Below are positions 34,940 to 43,982 of a DNA stretch of 64,000 nucleotides, piece after piece. How positions within the stretch are numbered: the first letter of the stretch is position 1; each line of letters opens with the position of its first letter. The position numbers were made by a program, and so were the translations under genes. The notes under the pieces are model-generated. The model searched no databases, was not told the DNA's origin, and worked only from the letters and a program-made list of their open reading frames with translations. Source of the stretch: Oceanobacillus alkalisoli (GTDB taxonomy: Bacteria; Bacillota; Bacilli; Bacillales; Amphibacillaceae); the NCBI RefSeq assembly GCF_021556485.1, contig NZ_JAKGBW010000012.1:50517-114516 (forward strand), given 5' to 3'.

Positions 34940-36220
34940 ATGGCTTTAACAATTATGCTTGTAGCTTTAATCTTTCTAATTTTTATTAATGTCCCGGTTG
35001 CATTTGCAATTATTGCAAGTGTGGCACTCTACTTCATATTTGCCAATGACTTTAATGCAATGGTATTAGTGCAGAGAATGATTAGCGGCTTGGAATCTGT
35101 ACCATTGATGGCGATTATATTCTTTATGGCTTCGGGGATTTTACTCAACTATACAGGAATTACAAGACGGCTGCTTGCTTTTGCTGAAATTATTACAAGG
35201 CCACTGCCGGGTGCCTTAGGACAGGTTAACATAACGCTTAGTGTTTTAATGAGTGGACTATCTGGCTCGAATATTGCGGATGCTTCGATGCAGTCAAAAA
35301 TGCTTGTGCCGAGCATGGTGAAAAAAGGGTATGACAAAGCCTTTTCCACTGCATTAACAGCAACTGCAGCAATTATCACGCCTATCATTCCGCCGGGTAT
35401 TGCACTTATTATGTATGGATATGTTGGGAATGTTTCTATTGGTGATTTATTTATGGCGGGTATTCTTCCTGGACTTACACTTGCTGTATTACTGATGATT
35501 TACGTTCATTTCTATGCGAAAAAGCATAACTTGGAAACGGAGAAGAAAGAGAAGGCAACAGCGAAAGAGTTCTTTTCTGGTTTAAAGGATGCTGCTTTAG
35601 CAGTCGTTTTCCCGATTATTATTATAGGTGGTATTCGTTTTGGTATATTCAGTGCTACGGAAGCAGGAGCAATTGCTGTTCTATATGCTTTAGTCATTGG
35701 ATTATTTGTTTATCGCGAAATGGGATTAAGAGATTTAAAGAAAGCGATTGTTGAAACCGTACATACCGGTGCTGGAATTTTATTGATTATTGCCGCTGGT
35801 ACTGCATTTGGATGGGTGCTCACGTTAGAACAAGTTCCACAGATGTTGGCTGGTTCCATAACAGAAATAATTTCATCAAGATTTGTGTTCTTTGTTGTTA
35901 TTTTACTATTTCTGTTAATTCTAGGGATGTTCATTGAGGGGAACGTTGCAATTATTATTTTGACACCTTTATTCCTGCCGTTGTTATCAGAGTATGGCAT
36001 TGACCCGGTACACTTTGGGATATTCTTTATTTTGACATTAAGCATTGGTACAATCACACCGCCAGTAGGTACGATCATGTTTGTTACGAGTTCGATAACG
36101 GGAACGAAAATTGAAGATTTTGTAAGGGCGAGTATTCCATTTATTATTATTTTAATTATTGCAAGTCTATTAATTGCTTATATCCCACAAATTTCCTTGT
36201 TGCTACCAACGCTGTTTTAA
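34940..36220 (+). CDS. TRAP transporter large permease (DctM family)
   Basis: A 426-residue membrane protein with about 12 helices, the sodium/substrate-transport core of the complex. Typical segments: S-G-L-S-G-S-N-I-A-D near residue 110, P-I-I-P-P-G-I near residue 149 and I-G-T-I-T-P-P-V-G near residue 370. Completes the DctPQM set. Confidence 0.94.
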   Translation: MALTIMLVALIFLIFINVPVAFAIIASVALYFIFANDFNAMVLVQRMISGLESVPLMAIIFFMASGILLNYTGITRRLLAFAEIITRPLPGALGQVNITLSVLMSGLSGSNIADASMQSKMLVPSMVKKGYDKAFSTALTATAAIITPIIPPGIALIMYGYVGNVSIGDLFMAGILPGLTLAVLLMIYVHFYAKKHNLETEKKEKATAKEFFSGLKDAALAVVFPIIIIGGIRFGIFSATEAGAIAVLYALVIGLFVYREMGLRDLKKAIVETVHTGAGILLIIAAGTAFGWVLTLEQVPQMLAGSITEIISSRFVFFVVILLFLLILGMFIEGNVAIIILTPLFLPLLSEYGIDPVHFGIFFILTLSIGTITPPVGTIMFVTSSITGTKIEDFVRASIPFIIILIIASLLIAYIPQISLLLPTLF

Positions 36221-36256
36221 CGAATTGGTCTTAAACTATCCTTGTGAGGTGTTAAC

Positions 36257-37741
36257 ATGAGTGAAATGAAAAGATTGAACAAAGAATTAGTTGGTAGATT
36301 ACAAGGTGATCGGGTAGATGAGGCGTATCCTGTTAAAGTGCTGCAAATAGGTGATGGAAACTTCATTCGCTCATTTATCGACTGGATGATCTCTGTCATG
36401 AATCAAAAGACAGATTTTAATGGAAGGGTAGCTACAGTGCAAGCTCTTCCTAGTGACCTGGCAACTCCACTCATTAATCGGCAGGACGGATTATTTACAT
36501 TGCTCTTAGAAGGTAATGTCGACGGGGAATTTGTTAAAGAAACACATTTGGTAGATTCCATTGCGAAGGGTTTTAATCCATACGAAGAGTGGGAGTCTCT
36601 TTTAAAATTAGTTCAAGAGGAACAGGTTGAATTCCTATTCTCGAATACAACAGAAGCAGGTATTGTTTATGTGAAAGAGGGGTTTGACCCAAAACAATGC
36701 CCGAAATCTTATCCAGGCAAAGTTACCTCCTTACTTTACCATCGCTATAAGTACTTTGAGGGGGATAAGCTTAAAGGTTGGACGATAATTCCTTGTGAAC
36801 TCATTGAAGATAATGGAAAAAAGCTAAAGCAGATTTGTATTCAAATTGCGACTGATTGGGATTTGCCGGATGATTTTGTTAAATGGCTGAATCATGCATG
36901 CAGTTTCTGTAATACGCTTGTTGATCGTATTGTACCCGGATATCCAAAGAGTAAGGCAGAAGGAATTTACCAAGAGCTCGGTTATCGTGATGATTTACTG
37001 ACAGTAGCTGAGCCTTATCATTTGTTTGTGATTGAAGGTGAGAAAGAGTTGGAGTCTAAACTGCCGCTCAAAGAAGCCGGATTAAACGTAAAGTTTGACT
37101 CAATAAATATGTACCGGGAACTAAAAGTGAAGTTACTTAATGGAGCGCATACCATGCTTGCTCCACTAGGAATATTGTGTGGTATAGATATAGTCAGTAA
37201 AGGAATGAAGGATAAAGGTATTTTCCAATTTATTAATCTAACACTTCGGAAAGAGATAGCGGTGACACTGAATCCTGAAATAGAAGCAATATCGGAAAAA
37301 TATATCGAGCAAATGTACGATCGTTTTTCCAATCCCTATTTGGATCATAAACTAACAGACATTAGCTTAAACAGCTATTCGAAATATAAAGCAAGGGTTT
37401 GGCCAAGCTTATACGCATATATGAAGAACCATGAAAGAATTCCTCAACGACTGACATTCTCTTTTGCAACGCTACTTTACTTTTATAGAGGCGTAGCAGA
37501 AGAAGTTGAATATAAAATTACCGATGATGAATGGACGATTATGTCGTTTCAAGAGTTTTATAAAGTGAAAAATCAGTCAAGAAATCAAATAGTAAACTCT
37601 ATAAAAAAAATGATAGAGCGGGACTTTCTGACAACAAATGAGGAATTGCCGGAACTCTATGAAACTATCGCTAATTATTTTATATTAATTGATAAATTAG
37701 GCATGAAAAGAGCTTTAACAAAATTAGAAAGTAGGTTTTAA
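36257..37741 (+). CDS. uxaB: Tagaturonate reductase / altronate oxidoreductase
   Basis: Interconverts D-tagaturonate and D-altronate with NAD(H). The 494-residue protein follows E. coli UxaB closely: I-G-D-G-N-F-I-R-S-F-I-D-W near residue 31, F-S-N-T-T-E-A-G-I near residue 131, W-T-I-I-P-C-E-L-I near residue 175, and N-G-A-H-T near residue 295 in the catalytic domain. No altronate dehydratase lies nearby, so here it may run in the oxidative direction, feeding altronate into tagaturonate. The next gene starts 3 bp after the stop. Confidence 0.88.
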   Translation: MSEMKRLNKELVGRLQGDRVDEAYPVKVLQIGDGNFIRSFIDWMISVMNQKTDFNGRVATVQALPSDLATPLINRQDGLFTLLLEGNVDGEFVKETHLVDSIAKGFNPYEEWESLLKLVQEEQVEFLFSNTTEAGIVYVKEGFDPKQCPKSYPGKVTSLLYHRYKYFEGDKLKGWTIIPCELIEDNGKKLKQICIQIATDWDLPDDFVKWLNHACSFCNTLVDRIVPGYPKSKAEGIYQELGYRDDLLTVAEPYHLFVIEGEKELESKLPLKEAGLNVKFDSINMYRELKVKLLNGAHTMLAPLGILCGIDIVSKGMKDKGIFQFINLTLRKEIAVTLNPEIEAISEKYIEQMYDRFSNPYLDHKLTDISLNSYSKYKARVWPSLYAYMKNHERIPQRLTFSFATLLYFYRGVAEEVEYKITDDEWTIMSFQEFYKVKNQSRNQIVNSIKKMIERDFLTTNEELPELYETIANYFILIDKLGMKRALTKLESRF

Positions 37742-37744
37742 AAA

Positions 37745-38749
37745 GTGAAAACGATTGTATGTGCAGAACCAAATGAAATGAAAATAATAACTCAGGATAT
37801 GGATCATACAGTAAAAGAAAAAGAGGTACTTATTTCAATTAAGAAAATTGGGATTTGTGGTACGGATATTCACGCTTATGGCGGAAATCAGCCATTTTTC
37901 GATTATCCTCGTGTATTGGGACATGAATTATCCGGGGTAGTTGAAAAGGTGGGGGAGCGTGTAGAATCTGTGAAGAAAGGGGATGTCGTGACAGTAATCC
38001 CTTATGTACATTGCGGGGAATGTATCGCATGCAGAAATGGAAAAACAAACTGTTGTACAAATATGGAAGTAATTGGTGTCCATCGGGATGGAGGGATGAC
38101 CGAGTTATTCAAGCTTCCAGAGGAAAACATCTTAGCCGTGAATGATTTATCTCTAGAGGAGGCTGCGATTGTTGAACCGTTGAGCATAGGGGCGCATGCT
38201 GTACGAAGAGCTGATATTAAAGAGGATGAGACCGTGCTCGTGATTGGTACTGGACCAATTGGAATGGGAGTTGCTCGGTTTGCGAAATTGGCAGGTGCCA
38301 AAACAATCATTATGGATTTGAGTGAAGAAAGGTTAAAAACATGCAAAGCTTGGTCAGGAGCTGACCACACCGTAATTGCTGGGGATACAGCTTTAAAGAA
38401 CATTCTTGAGTTGAATGATGGAGAACTCCCATCAATCGTGTTAGATGCTACTGGAAATAAACAATCCATGACCCAGGCATTTGAATATGTTTCCCATGGT
38501 GGAAAACTTGTTTATGTTGGACTTGTGAAGGACACGATAAGCTTCTTTGACCCTGATTTCCATGCAAAGGAATTAACCTTAATGGGCAGCAGGAATGCGA
38601 TGAAGTCAGATTTTGAATATGTGATTGAATGTCTGGAAAAAGGTTTAATTAAGGATTCTTATGTAACAAATCGGATTGATTTTGACGAAGTACCGGAATT
38701 TTTCAAAGCTGGTAATTTCAGAACGAATAAAACGATTATTTCTTTGTAA
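37745..38749 (+). CDS. Zinc-dependent alcohol dehydrogenase, probable L-galactonate/L-gulonate 5-dehydrogenase
   Basis: A 334-residue medium-chain dehydrogenase. Catalytic zinc ligands in G-I-C-G-T-D-I-H (Cys 37), G-H-E-L-S-G (His 59, Glu 60); structural zinc cysteines in C-G-E-C-I-A-C-R-N-G-K-T-N-C near residues 89-103; NAD-binding G-T-G-P-I-G-M-G near residue 169. The RspB/LgoD-type relatives oxidise L-galactonate or L-gulonate to tagaturonate or fructuronate, which fits its place between uxaB and uxaE. GTG start 3 bp after uxaB. Confidence 0.8.
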   Translation: MKTIVCAEPNEMKIITQDMDHTVKEKEVLISIKKIGICGTDIHAYGGNQPFFDYPRVLGHELSGVVEKVGERVESVKKGDVVTVIPYVHCGECIACRNGKTNCCTNMEVIGVHRDGGMTELFKLPEENILAVNDLSLEEAAIVEPLSIGAHAVRRADIKEDETVLVIGTGPIGMGVARFAKLAGAKTIIMDLSEERLKTCKAWSGADHTVIAGDTALKNILELNDGELPSIVLDATGNKQSMTQAFEYVSHGGKLVYVGLVKDTISFFDPDFHAKELTLMGSRNAMKSDFEYVIECLEKGLIKDSYVTNRIDFDEVPEFFKAGNFRTNKTIISL

Positions 38750-38777
38750 GAAAGACTTTAAACAAGGAGTTGTAGAG

Positions 38778-40271
38778 ATGAAAATGTTAGAAACAGTTCT
38801 TGGGCAAATGAAAAATGAAAATATCGATTTAGAAGTTACAGGTGTTAAAGTATATCAGAAGTCTTTTACAAAATATGACGAGGTACGCTTGTTGATGATA
38901 CATGATTCTGAAGGGAAAAAGCTTTTAGCTGCAGGTGAAGGAAGCTTGTTTGATGAATTATCTGGTGAAGTTATGGAGGGAAAAGGCAAGGTTTGCCCGT
39001 TATCCCATCAAAACCGCCTTGTTTTAAATCGCTATTTTGATTACACGGTTCCACAGGCATTCGGAAAAAAAATAGCAACAATGGGCCTCGGCGATAGACT
39101 GGGACTGGCGTCGCCCGGTCATATCGAGACGATAAGAAATCGCAATATAAAACCGATTCTTGCCCAACAAAGTATTCGTGAATTGAATCTGACCAATCGA
39201 TCAATGACTGATATTGTAGATGCTGCAAGTTTTGCAGTTTTTCAAGAAGGATATAAAGGCGGATTTGGAGCAGACGGGGACCATTTGAAAGAAGAGGAAG
39301 ATATCAAACATGCGCTTTCTATTGGCATGTCCATGCTCACCTTAGATTGTTCAGATTTTATTGTGAATGGAGTCTCGAATTTAACTGAGAGTGAGATTCG
39401 GCAAAAGTACGAAGCATTATCAGTAGAAACGAGACAGCATTTTGAAAGTAATTATTTAAATAAAACGTTCGATGTCGATGGTATCTCCATCGTATTTGAT
39501 GAAACAGAATTAATGAAGAATGTTCTTGTATACGAGAAGGCCATTGATTACATGGTGCATGTTTATAATGCGTATATCCGCACGAAAACGAGGGCAATCG
39601 ACTTTGAAGTTTCAATTGATGAAACAGAAACAATCACCACACCAGCAGAACATTTCTTTGTTGCAAAAGAATTGTTAGATCAGGGAGTAGAAGTAACTAG
39701 CCTTGCACCAAGATTTTGCGGTGAATTCCAAAAAGGAATCGACTACATTGGAGATTTGGAACAATTTGAATCGGAACTAGAGAAACATGCGAAAATCGCT
39801 GATTACTTCGGCTATAAGCTCAGTATCCACTCGGGCAGTGATAAATTCTCGGCGTTTCCAATTATTGCAAAGTATACAGGTGATGTACTCCACGTAAAAA
39901 CAGCAGGTACAAACTGGTTGGAAGCTATTCGCGTAATTGCCAAAACAAATCCAAAATTATATCGAGTAATGCATCGATTTGCTCTGGAGAATTTCAATGA
40001 GGCATTGAATTATTATCATGTGACCCCAGATCTAACTAGTATTAAACCGTTAGATACTGTTTCAGATGAGGAATTGTCGAGTTACATGGATAACGATGCA
40101 GCAAGACAAGTATTCCATGTCACTTACGGCCTCATTTTAACTGCGAAAGATGAAAATAATGCTTACTTATTCAAAGATGACTTTTTCACAGAACTTATTA
40201 AACATGAAGATGAATATCGTGTCGGTCTTGAAAAACATATTGGTAAGCATTTAGATTTATTAGGGTTTTAA
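38778..40271 (+). CDS. uxaE: Tagaturonate/fructuronate epimerase
   Basis: The UxaE family (first described from Thermotoga) interconverts D-tagaturonate and D-fructuronate, joining the galacturonate and glucuronate branches. The 497-residue protein has family segments G-L-G-D-R-L-G-L-A-S-P-G-H near residue 105, G-F-G-A-D-G-D-H-L near residue 165 and L-A-P-R-F-C-G-E-F-Q-K-G near residue 310. The metal-site histidines are probably among D-H-L, I-H-S-G-S-D-K and H-V-K. Starts at ATG 38778 (AAGGAG); the open frame further upstream overlaps the dehydrogenase gene and is not used. Last gene of the operon. Confidence 0.88.
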   Translation: MKMLETVLGQMKNENIDLEVTGVKVYQKSFTKYDEVRLLMIHDSEGKKLLAAGEGSLFDELSGEVMEGKGKVCPLSHQNRLVLNRYFDYTVPQAFGKKIATMGLGDRLGLASPGHIETIRNRNIKPILAQQSIRELNLTNRSMTDIVDAASFAVFQEGYKGGFGADGDHLKEEEDIKHALSIGMSMLTLDCSDFIVNGVSNLTESEIRQKYEALSVETRQHFESNYLNKTFDVDGISIVFDETELMKNVLVYEKAIDYMVHVYNAYIRTKTRAIDFEVSIDETETITTPAEHFFVAKELLDQGVEVTSLAPRFCGEFQKGIDYIGDLEQFESELEKHAKIADYFGYKLSIHSGSDKFSAFPIIAKYTGDVLHVKTAGTNWLEAIRVIAKTNPKLYRVMHRFALENFNEALNYYHVTPDLTSIKPLDTVSDEELSSYMDNDAARQVFHVTYGLILTAKDENNAYLFKDDFFTELIKHEDEYRVGLEKHIGKHLDLLGF

Positions 40272-40369
40272 AAGATAAAGATAAATCAGACTGTTATCTT
40301 ATGTAAACAATTTACAGGGGTAGCAGTCTTTATTTGAATACCCATATACAACGTTAATTTGATATAATG

Positions 40370-40715
40370 ATTATATGATGAATCTGTAATTTCTACAATT
40401 TGTCACGCATTAACGGTCTGTAATCCCCCCAACTCTAACATGAGGGAAGCCTAAAAGGTGAAGGAGGAGGATAAACAGTCCGTAAATTCCTGATTCTGTT
40501 CAACTAACATTTGGTGGGGTAAGGAATCCCCCCATTTAAATGAAGTTTCACTTTGTATTCCCATACATTATTACTTGTAAAATCTGTACTAGTTCGATAT
40601 GATGTATTTATAAAACACTTAATTTGTTTGACCAGTCAATTAATTGGTGTGGGAGAGACAGGAAGGAATCCTTATGTTTTTGAATAAATAGGAAGGGAAA
40701 TCGTCCCTTTTTGGT
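40370..40715 (+). ncRNA. Candidate structured RNA upstream of gnd
   Basis: This 549-bp gap has no credible gene. A TATAAT lies at 40363. A closed domain follows: ACGGTCTGT (40413-40421) pairs with ACAGTCCGT (40475-40483), enclosing a CCCCCC tract and a GGAGGAGGAT tract that can pair. Then come a CATTT...AAATG hairpin containing GGTGGGG / ATCCCCCC (40508-40542), the palindrome TTGACCAGTCAA (40628-40639), and a GGGA...TCCC hairpin with TTTTT (40691-40714). I match it to no RNA class by memory. Confidence 0.45.
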
Positions 40716-40820
40716 TCTCGATTTAATCTTGAATACCGATTAAAGTAATGGTAATTATGTTTATATAAAGCTTTATTGATGATATAAAAAACCACAATCT
40801 ATGAGAGGAATGGGATTAAT

Positions 40821-42227
40821 ATGGCACAACAATTTGGTGTAATTGGCCTAGCAGTCATGGGTAAGAACCTTGCAATGAATATTGAGAGCAGAGGTTATTC
40901 CGTTGCGGTGTATAACCGTACGTACGCGAGAACAGAAGAATTCTTAGCAAACGAAGCAAAAGGCAAAAATTTCGTTGGTGCAGAAACAATTGAAGAATTT
41001 GTAAACTCTCTTGAAAAGCCACGTAAAATCATGCTGATGGTTCAAGCAGGTCCAGCTACGGACGCAACAATCGAATCCTTACAACCATATTTAGAAGAAG
41101 GCGATATTCTAATTGATGGCGGAAACACGCTTTATGAAGATACAATGCGTCGTAATAAAATGTTGGACGAAACAGGTATCCACTTCATCGGTACGGGTGT
41201 ATCCGGCGGAGAAGAGGGTGCATTAAACGGCCCATCACTCATGCCCGGCGGACAGAAGGAAGCGTATGAGCTTGTTGCCCCGATCTTTGAGGCAATTTCT
41301 GCAAAAGTAGATGGCGACCCATGTGTTACGTACATTGGACCGAATGGAGCAGGTCACTTTGTGAAGATGGTTCATAACGGAATTGAGTATGGTGATATGC
41401 AATTAATCGGTGAATCATATTTCATTCTGAAACACGTTCTTGGCATGGAAGCTGACGAATTAAGTGAAGTATTCGCTGAGTGGAACAAAGGCGAGCTTGA
41501 CAGTTACTTAATCGAAATCACAGCAGACATTTTCAAGAAGAAAGATGACGAAACAGGCAAAGCACTTGTTGAGGTAATTATGGATAAAGCTGGTCAAAAA
41601 GGAACTGGTAAATGGACAAGTAAGAACGCGCTTGACCTTGGAGTTCCACTACCGCTTATTACAGAGTCCGTGTTTGCTCGCTTCATCTCTTCCTTGAAAG
41701 ATGAGCGTATTGCAGCAAGCAAAGTATTATCTGGTCCAACTCCATCCCAGTTTGATGGCGACCGTAAAGAATTGATTGAAAAGGTACGTAAAGCTCTATA
41801 CATGAGTAAAATTGTTTCATATGCGCAAGGTTTCGCACAAATGCGCGCAGCATCTGAAGAAAACAATTGGGATCTCCAGTATGGTGACATCGCAATGATC
41901 TGGCGTGGGGGATGTATCATCCGTGCAGACTTCTTGCAAAAGATCAAAGATGCGTATGATAACAATGCAAACTTAGCGAACTTAATGCTGGACCCATATT
42001 TCAAAGAGATTGTGGAAGGCTATCAAGATGCATTGCGTGAAGTTGTTGCACTTGCAATTGAGCATGGTATTGCAGTACCAACATTCTCAAGCGCAATTGC
42101 TTACTATGACAGCTACCGTGCGGAAGATTTACCAGCAAACTTAATCCAAGCACAACGCGACTACTTTGGTGCTCATACGTATGAGCGTAAAGATAAAGAA
42201 GGAACGTTCCATACAAATTGGTTCTAA
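40821..42227 (+). CDS. gnd: 6-phosphogluconate dehydrogenase, decarboxylating
   Basis: Oxidises 6-phosphogluconate to ribulose 5-phosphate and CO2. 468 residues; NADP/NAD-binding [10 protein letters not shown] at residues 9-18; substrate loop G-V-S-G-G-E-E-G-A near residue 128; catalytic lysine in [12 protein letters not shown] near residue 183. Full length and intact. It lies between the uxaE operon and the gluconokinase operon and can take the 6-phosphogluconate produced there. GAGAGGA ribosome-binding site; terminator at 42230. Confidence 0.96.
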   Translation: MAQQFGVIGLAVMGKNLAMNIESRGYSVAVYNRTYARTEEFLANEAKGKNFVGAETIEEFVNSLEKPRKIMLMVQAGPATDATIESLQPYLEEGDILIDGGNTLYEDTMRRNKMLDETGIHFIGTGVSGGEEGALNGPSLMPGGQKEAYELVAPIFEAISAKVDGDPCVTYIGPNGAGHFVKMVHNGIEYGDMQLIGESYFILKHVLGMEADELSEVFAEWNKGELDSYLIEITADIFKKKDDETGKALVEVIMDKAGQKGTGKWTSKNALDLGVPLPLITESVFARFISSLKDERIAASKVLSGPTPSQFDGDRKELIEKVRKALYMSKIVSYAQGFAQMRAASEENNWDLQYGDIAMIWRGGCIIRADFLQKIKDAYDNNANLANLMLDPYFKEIVEGYQDALREVVALAIEHGIAVPTFSSAIAYYDSYRAEDLPANLIQAQRDYFGAHTYERKDKEGTFHTNWF

Positions 42228-42229
42228 TC

Positions 42230-42271
42230 AAAAAAGACGGAGACATTCAAAAAGAATGTCTTCGTTTTTTT
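42230..42271. terminator. Terminator between gnd and the convergent ROK gene
   Basis: AAAAAGACGGAGACATTC pairs with GAATGTCTTCGTTTTTTT (one G-T mismatch). A/T runs on both sides make it bidirectional. Confidence 0.9.
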
Positions 42272-42287
42272 GTGCCAAAACATATAA

Positions 42288-43460
42288 TTAATCTAACACT
42301 TCTTCTCTAGAAAATACGACTTCTTCAACTTGGAAGAAGTTTTGGATAGCAAGCGCACAGGCCCCTAATACACTTGCATCTTTTCCAAGGTCAGATAAAA
42401 CGATTTGTCGGTAAACACTGACTGATGATTGAAGGTTTTCTTCAATCTCTTCAATCGCGTTTGGATAAACCTTCAATAGTTCACTATTAATAATCAACGT
42501 TTCGGGATTATAAGAATTAATCATATTATTCAAGCCGATAGATACGTAACTGATAAAGGTTTTCATAACTTCGCAAGTAGTTGGGTCCGATACAGCCAAT
42601 AATTGCTTAATGTCGTTATAACTTAAATTCGGTCGGTCAAGTCTTTCCATTAATTGTGAAAAGACAACCGGCTCTGCTGCATAAAGTTCCCAGCAGCCGG
42701 AATTCCCGCAGCGGCACTCTTGACCAAAAGGGGAAATAATCATATGACCAATTTCACCAGCATAGCCATCATGCCCTTTTACTAGCTTACCATCATTAAT
42801 AATCCCTGCTCCAATTCCCGAGATCAGTACGATACCGAGCATATTGTCACTTTCTGGATATTTATAAACTCTTTCAGCGAAAATCGATAGGTTCGCTGTA
42901 TTTTCAATTGAAACTTTAACATCAACTTCCCGTTCAATATCTGACTTTAAGTCTTTGTTGCTCCAGTGAAATCTTGGAATGAATTGAATCCATTCATCAT
43001 TATTTACTGTGCCATGAACACCGATAATTGCCTGAACGAGTCCGTAATGACACGTAGAATACTTTTCTTTATAATCACGAATTTCTTCGATAAGAATATA
43101 TAGTATTTCTTCATATACTTCTGTATTGATTGCTATTGTATTGGTTTCTACTATGTTTCCTTGTAAATCGGAAATTTGAAATTTAATTTCTTTAAAGTCA
43201 AGATCAATACCGAGAACATAACCCGCACTTTCATTAATGGAAAGCATAATTGGTCGTCTGCCGACTGTATTATGCTCTTGCTGTGTTTCTTGCACAAGTT
43301 TTGCATCCAGCAAATCAGCAACTTGTACGGAAATTGTTGCTTTGTTTAACCCTGTTATCTTAGCAATTTCTGCACGCGAAATAAATTCATGTTCAATAAT
43401 CTTTTGCAAAATCAGCGATCTGTTCAATTTTTTAATATAGGCGCCATCCCCAATAACCAT
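42288..43460 (-). CDS. ROK-family transcriptional repressor (XylR/NagC-like)
   Basis: A 390-residue sugar-responsive repressor: N-terminal helix-turn-helix (F-I-S-R-A-E-I-A-K-I-T-G-L-N-K-A-T-I-S, residues 25-43), then a ROK kinase-like sensor domain with the zinc motif C-R-C-G-N-S-G-C-W-E near residue 240 and I-S-G-I-G-A-G near residue 205. XylR-type operators lie in its own upstream region (43526) and before uxaC (43902), so it most likely controls itself and uxaC, and perhaps the larA-like/gntK operon. Confidence 0.9.
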   Translation of the reverse strand: MVIGDGAYIKKLNRSLILQKIIEHEFISRAEIAKITGLNKATISVQVADLLDAKLVQETQQEHNTVGRRPIMLSINESAGYVLGIDLDFKEIKFQISDLQGNIVETNTIAINTEVYEEILYILIEEIRDYKEKYSTCHYGLVQAIIGVHGTVNNDEWIQFIPRFHWSNKDLKSDIEREVDVKVSIENTANLSIFAERVYKYPESDNMLGIVLISGIGAGIINDGKLVKGHDGYAGEIGHMIISPFGQECRCGNSGCWELYAAEPVVFSQLMERLDRPNLSYNDIKQLLAVSDPTTCEVMKTFISYVSIGLNNMINSYNPETLIINSELLKVYPNAIEEIEENLQSSVSVYRQIVLSDLGKDASVLGACALAIQNFFQVEEVVFSREEVLD

Positions 43461-43525
43461 TCCGGTTCCCCCTTTTAAATAAATAAAAACTTCTCACTTT
43501 TTTCATAAGCTGAAGAATTTTAATG

Positions 43526-43544
43526 GTTTGTCTACAGAACAAAC
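43526..43544. promoter_or_regulatory. XylR-type ROK operator 1
   Basis: GTTTGT-CTACAG-AACAAAC, an inverted repeat matching the XylR operator half-sites GTTTGT / ACAAAC. It lies about 65 bp upstream of the ROK start codon. Confidence 0.6.
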
Positions 43545-43729
43545 TATAAAAACCAACATGCTTTACAATATAGACTGTAAAGGCTTTTAAATTTACTGTG
43601 CTTTTACTTATCTATTATATCAAACCGTTTATAGAACGTTAAAAGACGATGATAGATTTAATGATAGTTATGTGTTGTCTATATTAATAAATTCGTAGGT
43701 TAATATAAATGTTAAAAATTAATTATGGG

Positions 43730-43845
43730 AATGAATTTCATAATTACCAAAGTCGGCTTTTCCATCACCATATGTAGTTGGGAACGAACCAACTCAACTA
43801 CATATAGTGATGGTGAAGCATTAAATACGTATTATGAAATTCATT
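43730..43845 (+). repeat. 116-bp palindromic MITE-like repeat, copy 3
   Basis: Same orientation as copies 1, 2 and 5. Flanks TATGG / AATGG. Located 137 bp upstream of uxaC, within the regulatory gap. Confidence 0.9.
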
Positions 43846-43863
43846 AATGGTTTTTACTTGAAT

Positions 43864-43878
43864 TGTAAAGCGTTTACA
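43864..43878. promoter_or_regulatory. cre-like palindrome upstream of uxaC
   Basis: TGTAAAGCGTTTACA, perfect except for the central base, resembling a CcpA site with one extra base. Probably mediates carbon-catabolite control of uxaC. Confidence 0.45.
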
Positions 43879-43901
43879 TGCACTATTAAGTATAGTGCAT
43901 T

Positions 43902-43923
43902 TTTGTTTGTTTGGCAAACAAAT
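43902..43923. promoter_or_regulatory. XylR-type ROK operator 2
   Basis: TTTGTTTGTTTGGCAAACAAAT closely resembles the B. subtilis xyl operator. It lies 60 bp before uxaC and probably overlaps its promoter. Confidence 0.65.
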
Positions 43924-43982
43924 AATGAAAGTTATTTAAAAAGCGTAGAAATACTTAATTATAAAGGAAAGTAGGTTAAAAA

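Noticed and set aside
39358-39633. Minus-strand open frames inside uxaE, gnd and gntK
   Set aside because: Antisense to long, clearly conserved coding regions, without start signals.
40413-40542. 6S RNA or tmRNA upstream of gnd
   Set aside because: No tmRNA tag frame or terminal acceptor stem is visible and I could not match the known 6S fold; reported only as an unclassified candidate.
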